Source of the DNA: Syntrophobacter sp. SbD1
Lineage (GTDB): Bacteria; Desulfobacterota; Syntrophobacteria; Syntrophobacterales; Syntrophobacteraceae
DNA length: 42,051 nt
Direction: 5' to 3'
Assembly (NCBI GenBank): GCA_900290365.1
Contig: OMOE01000098.1
Location: 1-42,051, forward strand
The notes beneath the pieces were generated by a model. It saw nothing but the letters and a program-made list of their open reading frames with translations, searched no databases and was not told the origin of the DNA. Positions 1-7,736 of this stretch are shown here, in pieces. Position 1 is the stretch's first letter. Each line of letters begins with the position of its first letter. The position numbers were made by a program, and so were the translations under genes.

Positions 1-485
1 AATTTTCGCTGCTGCTGTCTGAGGGATCTCATCTTTTCGCGCCCTAATCCTGTCAATCCTGTTAATCCTGTCTAAAGCTTATCTTTGCGTTCTCGCCACC
101 GACGCGCAGAGAAAAATCAAAATCCTGGACAGGATTAACAGGATTTACAGGATTCAAAAAACAACCGATTTGTGAGGCCACAGGCCAGTCTATGCTAGCG
201 GGAAATTTTCGCTGCTGCTGTCTGAGGGATCTCATCTTTTCGCGCCCTAATCCTGTCAATCCTGTTAATCCTGTCTAAAGCTTATCTTTGCGTTCTCGCC
301 ACCGACGCGCAGAGAAAAATCAAAATTCTGGACAGGATTAACAGGATTTACAGGATTCAAAAAACAACCGATTTGTGAGGCCACAGGCCAGTCTATGTTA
401 GCGGGAAATTTTCGCTGCGGCTGTCTGAATGATCTCATCTTTTCGCGCCCTAATCCTGTTAATCCTGTCTAAAGTTTATCTTTGA
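1..485. repeat. Tandem 203-bp repeat, about 2.4 copies
   Basis: The sequence starting at base 1 recurs almost unchanged at 204 and again, partially, at 407, giving a unit of 203 bp. Each unit carries three head-to-tail copies of the 9-mer AATCCTGTN on one side and the inverted version (ACAGGATTN) about 50 bp later, so each unit can fold on itself. The third copy has lost one 9-mer and breaks off before the YheT-type gene. The open frame from 62 to 259 lies inside the repeat and is not credible as a gene. The repeat may continue leftwards out of the window. Confidence 0.9.
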
Positions 486-499
486 ATTTGGGAAAATGG

Positions 500-1516
500 T
501 TATATGCCATGCTCGTTGATAAACTCTAACGTCCGTGTTTCCGACCAATACTCATTTTGATCGTTGAAGGAAACGAAGCCAACGTGTCCGCCATTGGGTG
601 GTGTTTCCAGGTATAATTGCGAAGCTGATTCAGCTTGGGAAAAAGGAAAGCAGGAACGAGACAATAACGGATCGTCAAGTGCATTAAACAGTAGTGAGGG
701 TATTTTTATGTTTGCCAAATATGGAAGGCAGCTGCTCTTATAATAGTAATCATAAGCATCTTTAAACCCATGTGCCGGCGCCGTATAAGCAGAATCAAAA
801 TCAATCAAAGTTTTAATTCTGTTAACATGGTTTGGAAGTGAACCAGGAAATAATTGCTTTTTAATACGCAGTTTTTCACGAAGCATTAGCAGAAAACGCA
901 TGGTGTAGATGCGATTTGAACGCATTCCCATTTTCTGCACAGCTCCCGCTAAATCACAGGGCACGGAGATCCCTACGGCTGCTGAAACATATGGGGCGAT
1001 CTCGATGCCTTGCTCGCCAAGAAATTTCATTAGCATATTTCCGCCGGCGCTGAATCCTATCATGGCGATTTTCCGGCTATTCGCTTCTTTAAGAACGAAC
1101 TGGAGGACAGTGTTCAGATCTTGCGTATCGCCGCAGTGATAAGAACGGAGGTTCTTATTAGGCTCTCCGCTGCACCCCCGAAAGTTCCAAACAACAGCGT
1201 TCCAGCCATTACGTATCAAGGCTTGCACCATGCCCAAGACGTACGATCGATGGGAATTTCCTTCCAGCCCGCAGCTTATGATCGCCGTTCGATCCGATCC
1301 AACCATACAAGAGTCAATATCGAGAAAGTCATCGTCGGAAGTGATGAGTCGCTTCCGCTGGTAATTGACATCGGGTACTCTACGGATGTTTGAGAAAATG
1401 GTTTGCAAATGTCCATTGGCGAAAAAGGGCGGGGGCGAATAACTCGAAAATTTCAGTACGGGCAATGTTGCACCATCCAATGAGGTGATCAAGAGGCTCT
1501 CGGTGTGGAATTCCAA
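500..1516 (-). CDS. YheT-family alpha/beta hydrolase
   Basis: About 338 aa. An alpha/beta-hydrolase of the YheT/ABHD1-3 type, likely a cytoplasmic esterase or lipase-like enzyme of unknown substrate. Near the N-terminus is the family segment PPFFANGHLQTIF; then the oxyanion-region block GLEGNSHRSYV, the region WNFRGCSGEPN, the nucleophile elbow GFSAGGN (Ser), an acidic residue in NALDDPLL, and the catalytic His in NGGHVGF, so the triad is complete. The start is uncertain: an in-frame TGA lies four codons upstream, no early in-frame ATG exists, and 1516 is a TTG codon with a weak ribosome site. An ATG with open reading sits in the neighbouring frame just upstream, so a small frameshift at the 5' end is possible. 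It stands alone, flanked by repeats. Confidence 0.85.
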   Translation of the reverse strand: MEFHTESLLITSLDGATLPVLKFSSYSPPPFFANGHLQTIFSNIRRVPDVNYQRKRLITSDDDFLDIDSCMVGSDRTAIISCGLEGNSHRSYVLGMVQALIRNGWNAVVWNFRGCSGEPNKNLRSYHCGDTQDLNTVLQFVLKEANSRKIAMIGFSAGGNMLMKFLGEQGIEIAPYVSAAVGISVPCDLAGAVQKMGMRSNRIYTMRFLLMLREKLRIKKQLFPGSLPNHVNRIKTLIDFDSAYTAPAHGFKDAYDYYYKSSCLPYLANIKIPSLLFNALDDPLLSRSCFPFSQAESASQLYLETPPNGGHVGFVSFNDQNEYWSETRTLEFINEHGI

Positions 1517-1609
1517 CCGAAGCCACTTTCATAAACGATATCTGATAGTTTGTGCCAAAGTCCACCAAAATTTGCTGTTCCGCAGAGAGCGCAGAGAAAA
1601 AGCCTTTTA

Positions 1610-1680
1610 GACAGGATTAGCAGGATTTACAGGATTAAGAAACAAGTATTGCGATGGGCTTAATCCTGTAAATCCTGGTT
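1610..1680. repeat. Dispersed AATCCTGT palindromic repeat
   Basis: A solitary relative of the 203-bp tandem unit. Bases 1621-1639 are perfectly complementary to 1659-1677 (19-bp stem, 19-nt spacer), and both arms are built of ACAGGATTN / NAATCCTGT 9-mers. It lies in the upstream region of the YheT-type gene and about 100 bp before the rhodanese gene. Confidence 0.85.
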
Positions 1681-1702
1681 AAGCATGTTAAATAATCAGT
1701 TA

Positions 1703-1775
1703 GTGTCCATCCGGAAACTCCGGATGTGACACTTACAGTTTCCAATTCGGAAAAGGACCCTTTCCGGATGGAAAC
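1703..1775. repeat. 73-bp MITE-like element with 15-bp terminal inverted repeats
   Basis: The left end (1703-1717, core CCATCCGGAAA) and right end (1761-1775, core TTTCCGGATGG) are inverted repeats of 15 bp with a single mismatch; an additional TCCGGA sits just inside the left arm. There is no coding capacity. Size and ends suggest a palindromic intergenic or miniature inverted-repeat element. It ends 20 bp before the rhodanese start codon and could influence its expression. Confidence 0.65.
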
Positions 1776-1795
1776 CAGCTAGATGAGGTGTGCAG

Positions 1796-2185
1796 ATGAC
1801 GGCCACTTTGATTTTTGCGATATTTGTCGTTGGCTGGGAAGTCTTCTGGTGGATGGCGGGTGTTCGGCCCATCGGTCCGCTGCGGCTAAAAAGGATGCTT
1901 CAGGGGTCCGGAGGGGACAAGCCGTTCCTTGTAGACGTGAGGACCGCCGCCGAATTCAAGCTTTTCCACATCGACGGCGCTCAAAATCAGCCCGGCCTGC
2001 TCTTCGATCCCGGCTCCCTGGACTCGCCTGACAAGGATAGGCCCCTGGTAGTGGTCTGCCTTTCCGGTCACCGTTCGCCCGTAGTTGGAGCCAGGCTGAA
2101 AAAGCAGGGATTCAAGAAAGTTTACTACCTTTCATGGGGAATGCTAGCCTGGATCGTGTCCGGGGGGCGGGTCAAAAGACATTAG
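1796..2185 (+). CDS. Membrane-anchored rhodanese-domain protein
   Basis: About 129 aa. One N-terminal hydrophobic helix (roughly residues 3-22) followed by a single rhodanese domain: the conserved VDVRTAAEF segment, the active-site loop VVCLSGHRSP with the catalytic Cys, and the C-terminal YYLSWGMLAW helix typical of the fold. Such single-domain proteins transfer sulfane sulfur to cyanide, thiols or partner proteins; the anchor would hold it at the inner membrane. I chose ATG 1796 because GAGG at 1785-1788 lies 7 bases before it; a GTG at 1790 is in frame but badly spaced. It is a monocistronic gene converging on prpE. Confidence 0.88.
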   Translation: MTATLIFAIFVVGWEVFWWMAGVRPIGPLRLKRMLQGSGGDKPFLVDVRTAAEFKLFHIDGAQNQPGLLFDPGSLDSPDKDRPLVVVCLSGHRSPVVGARLKKQGFKKVYYLSWGMLAWIVSGGRVKRH

Positions 2186-2217
2186 GGTCCACCCCAGTGT
2201 TTCCGAGTGGACCCTAA
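2182..2217. terminator. Hairpin between convergent genes, probable bidirectional terminator
   Basis: Stem 2182-2192 pairs perfectly with 2207-2217 (11 bp; TTAGGGTCCAC and its complement) around a 14-nt loop. The stem begins on the stop codon of the rhodanese gene and is followed by AT-rich direct repeats of TCCTAAT before the prpE stop codon. It would act on transcripts from either side. Confidence 0.65.
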
Positions 2218-2227
2218 TTCCTAATTC

Positions 2228-4153
2228 CTAATTGCTCTTAGCGTATCCTATCTTCCGCGCCGCCTCGGTAATTACATCGAGCGATGCCGGATCTTCGATG
2301 GTTGCCGGAGTGTTGTATTTTTGATTATCGGCAATTTTTCTCATGATCCCGCGAAGAATCTTTCCGGACCTGGTCTTGGGGAGCCTGGAAACCTCGGCTG
2401 CGCTCTTGAAACAGGCGAGGGGACCGATCTGATCTCTCACCATTTGCACCAGTTCTTTCGCAATTTCACTGCCGCTTCGCCCCACATTGTTTTTAAGGAC
2501 AAAGAAGGCGATGGGGACCTGCCCCTTGAGCTGGTCTTCCGCACCGATGACGGCACATTCGGCCACGTCCTGATGCTGTGCGACGATTTCTTCCATGGCC
2601 CCGGTCGAGAGCCGGTGTCCTGCCACATTGATGACGTCATCGACCCGGCCCATGATGTAGACATATCCATCATCGTCGAGGTAGCCGCCGTCCCCCGTGA
2701 AGTAATATCCAGGAAAAGCGCTGGTGTAGGATTCATGAAACTTCTGGTCGTTTTCCCACAAAGTGGGAAGATTTCCAGGAGGCAGAGGAAGCTTTACGGT
2801 AATGATGCCCTGCTCGTTTGGACCGAGTTCTTTGCCTGTTGAGGAATCAAGAATCTTGATGTCATATCCCGGCACCGCTTTGGTTGCCGATCCGGCCTTG
2901 ATCTCGAACAATTCCAGTCCGCGGAAATTGGCGGAAATAGCCCATCCGGTTTCGGTTTGCCACCAATGGTCTATGACGGGGACTTTGAGCAAATCCGTCG
3001 CCCAGTAATAGGTGTCGGGGTCGGTTCTCTCACCGGCCAGAAACAGGGTTTCGAAGCAGGAGATATCATATTTTTTCAGATATTCGCCCTTGGCGTCCTC
3101 GCGCTTTATGGCCCTGAACGCAGTGGGGGCGGTAAAAAGCGCTTTGACCTTATGCTCAGAGATAACACGCCAGAATGCGCCCGGATCGGGAGTTCCCACC
3201 GGTTTACCTTCATACATGATGGTCGTGGCGCCCAAAAGAAGCGGGGCATAAACTATGTAGGAGTGTCCCACGACCCAGCCCACGTCGGAAGCCGCCCAGA
3301 AGACGTCGCCGGGATTGATTCCATAGATATGTTTCATCGACCATTTCAAGGCTACGGCATGGCCGCCGTTATCGCGCACTACCCCTTTGGGCACGCCGGT
3401 TGTTCCGGAGGTATAAAGAATGTAGAGCGGGTCCGTCGCCTTGACCCAAACGCAATCGGCGGGCTTGGCCCTTTCTTCCATTTCAACCCAGTCCAGATCG
3501 CGGCCGCCAATGAGTTCCGCCCGGCCCTGGGGTCTTTGAAAGATCACGCATTTTGCGGGCTTGTGGGAAGAGAGTTCGATCGCCTTATCCAGCAACGGCT
3601 TATAGTGGATGACTCTTTTAACTTCGATGCCGCAGGAGGCGGAAAGGATCACGACCGGCTTGGCGTCATCGATGCGCACCGCCAGTTCTTTAGGAGCAAA
3701 ACCGCCAAAGACGACCGAATGTATGGCGCCCAGCCTAGCGCAGGCCAGCATTGCTATCGCCGCCTCGGGAATCATCGGCATGTAAATGACGACCCGGCTT
3801 CCCTTTTCAACTCCGAGTTCCTTTAACATGCCGGCGACTTTTGAAACTCTTGCCTTAAGTTCCGAATAGGTGAACTTCTTGACTGTATCGGTAACAGGGC
3901 TGTCGTAGATGAGCGCCGTCTGCTCACCCCTTCCCTGTTCGATATGCAGGTCCAGGCAGTTGTAGCAGGTATTGAGTTCCCCACCGGAGAACCACTTGTA
4001 GAAGGGTGGGTTTGAAGCATCGAGGACTCGTTCGAAAGGCTTCTTCCATGTTACCTCTTGAGCCGCTTTCCCCCAGAAGGACTCCGGATTCGTTATCGAT
4101 TGGCTAAAAGCCTCGCTATACTTTCCCGCTGTCCCGCTTTCATGAATTTTCAT
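2228..4153 (-). CDS. prpE: Propionyl-CoA synthetase (PrpE/ACSS3-type, AMP-forming)
   Basis: About 641 aa, close to the usual length. Activates propionate (or acetate) with ATP and CoA to the acyl-CoA through an acyl-adenylate. N-terminal ACS domain near residues 20-75 (SFWGKAAQEVTWKKPF), the P-loop-like YTSGTTGVPKGVV (A3 motif), the PrpE/ACSS3 signature VRDNGGHAVAL, HWWQTETGW, YFTGDGG, the hinge GRVDDVINVAGHRLS, and the C-terminal RSGKILRG whose Lys is the known acetylation site in this family. Start at 4153 is supported by GAGGAG about 6 bases upstream; a longer open frame extends to 4213 without a better ribosome site. VRDNGGHAVAL favours propionyl- over acetyl-CoA synthetase. No other propionate genes are adjacent. 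Confidence 0.9.
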   Translation of the reverse strand: MKIHESGTAGKYSEAFSQSITNPESFWGKAAQEVTWKKPFERVLDASNPPFYKWFSGGELNTCYNCLDLHIEQGRGEQTALIYDSPVTDTVKKFTYSELKARVSKVAGMLKELGVEKGSRVVIYMPMIPEAAIAMLACARLGAIHSVVFGGFAPKELAVRIDDAKPVVILSASCGIEVKRVIHYKPLLDKAIELSSHKPAKCVIFQRPQGRAELIGGRDLDWVEMEERAKPADCVWVKATDPLYILYTSGTTGVPKGVVRDNGGHAVALKWSMKHIYGINPGDVFWAASDVGWVVGHSYIVYAPLLLGATTIMYEGKPVGTPDPGAFWRVISEHKVKALFTAPTAFRAIKREDAKGEYLKKYDISCFETLFLAGERTDPDTYYWATDLLKVPVIDHWWQTETGWAISANFRGLELFEIKAGSATKAVPGYDIKILDSSTGKELGPNEQGIITVKLPLPPGNLPTLWENDQKFHESYTSAFPGYYFTGDGGYLDDDGYVYIMGRVDDVINVAGHRLSTGAMEEIVAQHQDVAECAVIGAEDQLKGQVPIAFFVLKNNVGRSGSEIAKELVQMVRDQIGPLACFKSAAEVSRLPKTRSGKILRGIMRKIADNQKYNTPATIEDPASLDVITEAARKIGYAKSN

Positions 4154-4847
4154 TGAACTCTCCTCAGAGTGCAGACGAACCGGCCGATTATATGGAGGGC
4201 TTGAGGCGCGCAACTCGAGTACAACGCAGCCGGCCTCTGGATTAACAGAACATCAGCATTGAAGTCGATAAGTCGTGTCAGAAGTAAATCAAAGAAGCGA
4301 TCCGAATCCGCACGTTCCCTAATGCCGCAAAATCATCAAGTCTTCACCTCCGTTCCAATCGAATTTCCAGGTTTTTGGAGCAGGTCAAATCTGAACAGGA
4401 AAATGCCCGTATCCCGTTTCGCCAAGGCTTTCCTGGATGGTCTTCCAGGTCGGGCCTGTATAGCATATTCTGCAATCCGAAAATAAGAATAATTCGTTCT
4501 TATTTTCTATCCGAAGACTTTTTCCCACGCCGAGCGTGAAAAGACACTGACAGGGGAAATCTCAGAGCATTCTTTCCGAGCCGTTAATAATCTTTTTCCC
4601 CGAAGACATAGATCTTTTATGGGCATTCCTAACCGAAAATCCAGTATGATGGTAGAGAACCCAAGGCCAACTTTAATACCCGGATGAAAGGGATGAGCGT
4701 GGTTGAATTCAAATGATTATTTTTGAACTCAAATTCGGATACTCACGGGATGCTTTTCTGGATCAACTCCCAACAGTTCCAGAGCCGCATCTGCAAGGAG
4801 CTCGACCACGCCGCACTGAGTATTAACGGCGCAACCCGGAGGATGTT
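4154..4847. other. Intergenic region with an AT-rich palindrome
   Basis: About 690 bp between the divergent prpE and the signalling cluster. No convincing gene: short frames at 4259-4486 (plus) and 4729-4938 (minus) lack recognisable motifs or good ribosome sites. It holds a perfect 11-bp inverted repeat, 4479-4489 against 4497-4507 (GAAAATAAGAA and its complement, 7-nt loop), and a smaller CCTGGA/TCCAGG pair near 4430-4450. The AT-rich palindrome could be an operator or transcript end; nothing decides it. Confidence 0.5.
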
Positions 4848-5261
4848 GTGAATAATGGCATGCGTTCACTCTCATTCGCCGTGGCTGGAGTTGGATTCCT
4901 CGCCCTTCTTGCTTCAGCCCTATTTTTCTCCCAAACACATGGCCCCAAAGAACAGACCGGTCCTACCGAAAAGCCCGCATTCGCGATCTCGACGGACATG
5001 AGCCCTGTGCTGGTAAAATCGCCGGGGCGAAAGGTTTTCCAGGGAGCAGTGCCCCCACGTGACCCTCCAAGGATTATCGATCTAAAGCCGGAAAAGATTA
5101 CCCACTCATTACTCAGCGGACATCTTCAAGTGCTATGGCCAGAGAAAATCCTGGCTGTCGAACTGCGAGGGCTATGTCTAGAAACCGATCATCCCGTAGA
5201 CCTGCGTGGTCGGAGTCAGCCTTCACTTGAAGTCGTCGAAGAATGGAGACGCGTCTTATGA
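4848..5261 (+). CDS. Small exported or membrane-anchored protein of unknown function
   Basis: 137 aa, not recognised as a family. Basic N-terminus followed by a strong hydrophobic helix (about residues 8-28), then a soluble tail rich in Pro, Lys and Glu, consistent with an uncleaved anchor or a signal peptide. The GTG start at 4848 has GGAGG at 4838-4842, 5 bases upstream. Its TGA stop overlaps the ATG of the following hybrid kinase in an ATGA junction at 5258, so the two are probably translationally coupled. By position it may be an accessory or ligand-sensing partner of the kinases; that is inference only. Confidence 0.6.
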   Translation: MNNGMRSLSFAVAGVGFLALLASALFFSQTHGPKEQTGPTEKPAFAISTDMSPVLVKSPGRKVFQGAVPPRDPPRIIDLKPEKITHSLLSGHLQVLWPEKILAVELRGLCLETDHPVDLRGRSQPSLEVVEEWRRVL

Positions 5262-7687
5262 TCAGGCTGCTGGTAGTGGACGACAAAGAAGAGAGCCTTT
5301 ATATGCTGCAGGTTCTGCTGGCAGGCAACGGCTATGAGGTAGCCACGGCACGGCATGGTGGCGAAGCTCTCCTCAAAGCTCACCAGGCGCCACCGGATCT
5401 GGTCATTTCAGATTTGCTCATGCCCGTTATGGACGGCTTCACACTCATGCGGTTGTGGAAGGCGGACGAGCGCCTTAACCGCATTCCATTTGTGGTCTAT
5501 ACCGCCACCTACACCGATCCCAAAGATGAACGTCTTGCTCTGGACATGGGTGCTGACGCCTTCATCATTAAACCCGCCGAACCGGAGGTGTTCATCGCCC
5601 GGATTAGAGAAGTCCTCGGGCAGGCAGAGGCTGACAAACTGAAGCCCCCGAGCGTACCCGCTGATGAAGAAAAGGTGATTCTCAAAGAATACGCCGAAGT
5701 CCTTGTACGCAAACTCGAAAAAAAACTGCTGGAAGCCGAGCAGGCGACCCTGCGCGCTCAACGAAGTGAAGAGAGTTTGCTGCTCGCCCTTGACGCCGGT
5801 GAAATGGGCACGTGGGACTGGGATCTGACAAGTGGCGAGATAGTGTGGTCCGAAGGCCATGCGCGGCTCTTTGGGCTGAAGCCGGAGGAATTTGACGGCA
5901 GCTATGAGACCTTTCGGAGATCGATCCACCCTGATGACCTGGCCCAGTTGGAAATAAAGGTGGCTCAAGCCCGAGAGCAAAGATGTCTTTTTCGGCACGA
6001 GTTTCGCGTCAACTGGCCCGACGGTTCGCAACACTGGATAGCGGGTCAGGGACGGTTCTCTTACAATGAAGCGGATCAACCCGTTCGAATGTCAGGCGTG
6101 GTCATCGATATCACAGAGCGTAAAGCGGCGGAGGAAAAACTGCGCGACAATGTCGCCTTCCTGCAAAATCTCATGGATGCCATGCCCCACCCCGTATTCT
6201 ACAAGGACGCCGGAGGCCGATACCTGGGATGCAACCGGGCCTTCGAGCAGTTTTTCGGCATTCCGAAGAAGGACATTGTCGGGAAAACCGTCTATGACAT
6301 CTCTCCCAAAGACTTGGCTGAGCGGCATGCATCTGCCGACCAGGAGCTTTTGAGCAATCCCGGAACGCAGAGCTATGAGGCTGCAATTCAGTCCCCCGAT
6401 GGTCTGCGGTACAATGTCATCTTTCACAAAGCCACGTTCTTCAGCCCGGATCGCAGACTCGCCGGTATCATCGGTTCCGTGCTCGACATTACAAAACTCA
6501 GGCGGGCGGAAGAAGAACGGCGGCGTGCCGAAACTCAATTGTGGCAGGCCCAGAAGATGGAAGCTCTTGGGACTCTGGCGGGAGGCATCGCCCACGACTT
6601 CAATAACATCCTCGGGATTATTTTTGGATACACTGAAATGGCCCGCCTGTCCATTCCTGACAATCTTACGGCCACAAAGAAGTTAGACCAGGTGCTCAAG
6701 GCCGCCGATCGTGCGAAAGATCTTGTTCAGCAGATCCTGGCATTCAGCCGTCAAGGTGAGAAAGAGAAGAAGCCTGTGCAGGTGAGCCTCGTCTTCAAGG
6801 AGGCCTTAAAGATGCTTAGGGCGACCATCCCCAGCACCATAGACATCAGGTCCGACATCAGCAGTCGTTCGACCGTCCTTGGAGACCCCACACAGATTCA
6901 TCAGGTGCTTATGAATCTGTGCACCAACGCCGTTCATGCCATGCGTGATCAGGGAGGGACCCTGGAGGTCAAGCTTGCCGACGTCTTGCTGGAACCGAAG
7001 GCTGGTGATCGTTACTCCGAACTCGAGGAGGGCCTTCATGTACAACTAATCGTCAAAGACACCGGGCATGGAATCGGTCCGGCCATCATGGATCGCATTT
7101 TCGATCCCTTCTTCACAACCAAGGAAGCGGGCGTTGGCACGGGATTGGGGCTTGCAGTCGTTCACGGCATCGTGAATGGTCACGGAGGGGTAATTGAAGT
7201 CGAGAGTGAGCCGGGCAAAGGGACGATGTTCAAGGTGCTGATTCCAGCAGCAGAAAGCCTGTGCTCTTCGGACGCTGTCAAACCCTCTCTTGCCCAAGGG
7301 CATGAACGTATCCTGGTAGTAGACGACGAGGCGGGTCTCGCTAGCGCAATGGCGGATATGCTCGAAGGACTTGGATATGAAACATTATGCAGGACGAGCA
7401 GTCTGGAAGCCCTGGAGACCTTTCTTCATCAACCCGGGGACCAACCCTTCGATCTCGTGATCACCGACATGACCATGCCGAATTTGACAGGCCTGGGGCT
7501 TGCGAGAGAACTTCTCCGGTTGAAGCCGCAACTGCCCATAATCATCTGCACGGGTTTCAGCGAGCATATCGGCCCCGAGAGAATCGAGAAACTCGGGATT
7601 AAGGGGTTTCTCATGAAACCAGTCACTCTGCGAGATCTTGCAGTGCTGGTTCGAAAAGTCTTAGATGAGACTGCGATGGGGATCTGA
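5258..7687 (+). CDS. Hybrid histidine kinase (REC-PAS-PAS-HisKA-HATPase-REC)
   Basis: About 809 aa with no membrane segment, so cytoplasmic. Order: receiver (about 1-120, phospho-acceptor Asp52 in SDLLMPVMDG), a coiled linker, PAS (about 170-290, with the PAC segment EFRVNWPDGS), PAS (about 295-420), HisKA with phospho-acceptor His446 in GGIAHDFNN, HATPase_c (N box NLCTNAVHAM, G1 DTGHGIG, G2 GTGLGLAVVHG) and a C-terminal receiver (Asp737 in ITDMTMP). Such proteins take part in multistep phosphorelays. ATG 5258 overlaps the upstream stop; an in-frame ATG at 5243 would add only five residues. The next kinase starts 49 bases downstream. No output domain is present. Confidence 0.92.
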   Translation: MIRLLVVDDKEESLYMLQVLLAGNGYEVATARHGGEALLKAHQAPPDLVISDLLMPVMDGFTLMRLWKADERLNRIPFVVYTATYTDPKDERLALDMGADAFIIKPAEPEVFIARIREVLGQAEADKLKPPSVPADEEKVILKEYAEVLVRKLEKKLLEAEQATLRAQRSEESLLLALDAGEMGTWDWDLTSGEIVWSEGHARLFGLKPEEFDGSYETFRRSIHPDDLAQLEIKVAQAREQRCLFRHEFRVNWPDGSQHWIAGQGRFSYNEADQPVRMSGVVIDITERKAAEEKLRDNVAFLQNLMDAMPHPVFYKDAGGRYLGCNRAFEQFFGIPKKDIVGKTVYDISPKDLAERHASADQELLSNPGTQSYEAAIQSPDGLRYNVIFHKATFFSPDRRLAGIIGSVLDITKLRRAEEERRRAETQLWQAQKMEALGTLAGGIAHDFNNILGIIFGYTEMARLSIPDNLTATKKLDQVLKAADRAKDLVQQILAFSRQGEKEKKPVQVSLVFKEALKMLRATIPSTIDIRSDISSRSTVLGDPTQIHQVLMNLCTNAVHAMRDQGGTLEVKLADVLLEPKAGDRYSELEEGLHVQLIVKDTGHGIGPAIMDRIFDPFFTTKEAGVGTGLGLAVVHGIVNGHGGVIEVESEPGKGTMFKVLIPAAESLCSSDAVKPSLAQGHERILVVDDEAGLASAMADMLEGLGYETLCRTSSLEALETFLHQPGDQPFDLVITDMTMPNLTGLGLARELLRLKPQLPIIICTGFSEHIGPERIEKLGIKGFLMKPVTLRDLAVLVRKVLDETAMGI

Positions 7688-7736
7688 GCCGCTCCACAAC
7701 GAATTGCAAGATCCCGCTGGGTTCTGGAGGATCCTG

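Noticed and set aside
1..485. CRISPR-like array at the left edge
   Set aside because: The repeated unit is a contiguous 203-bp tandem repeat; there are no short identical repeats with variable unique spacers and no cas genes.
2957..3826. 289-codon plus-strand frame opposite prpE
   Set aside because: Antisense shadow of a clearly recognised acyl-CoA synthetase; no motifs.
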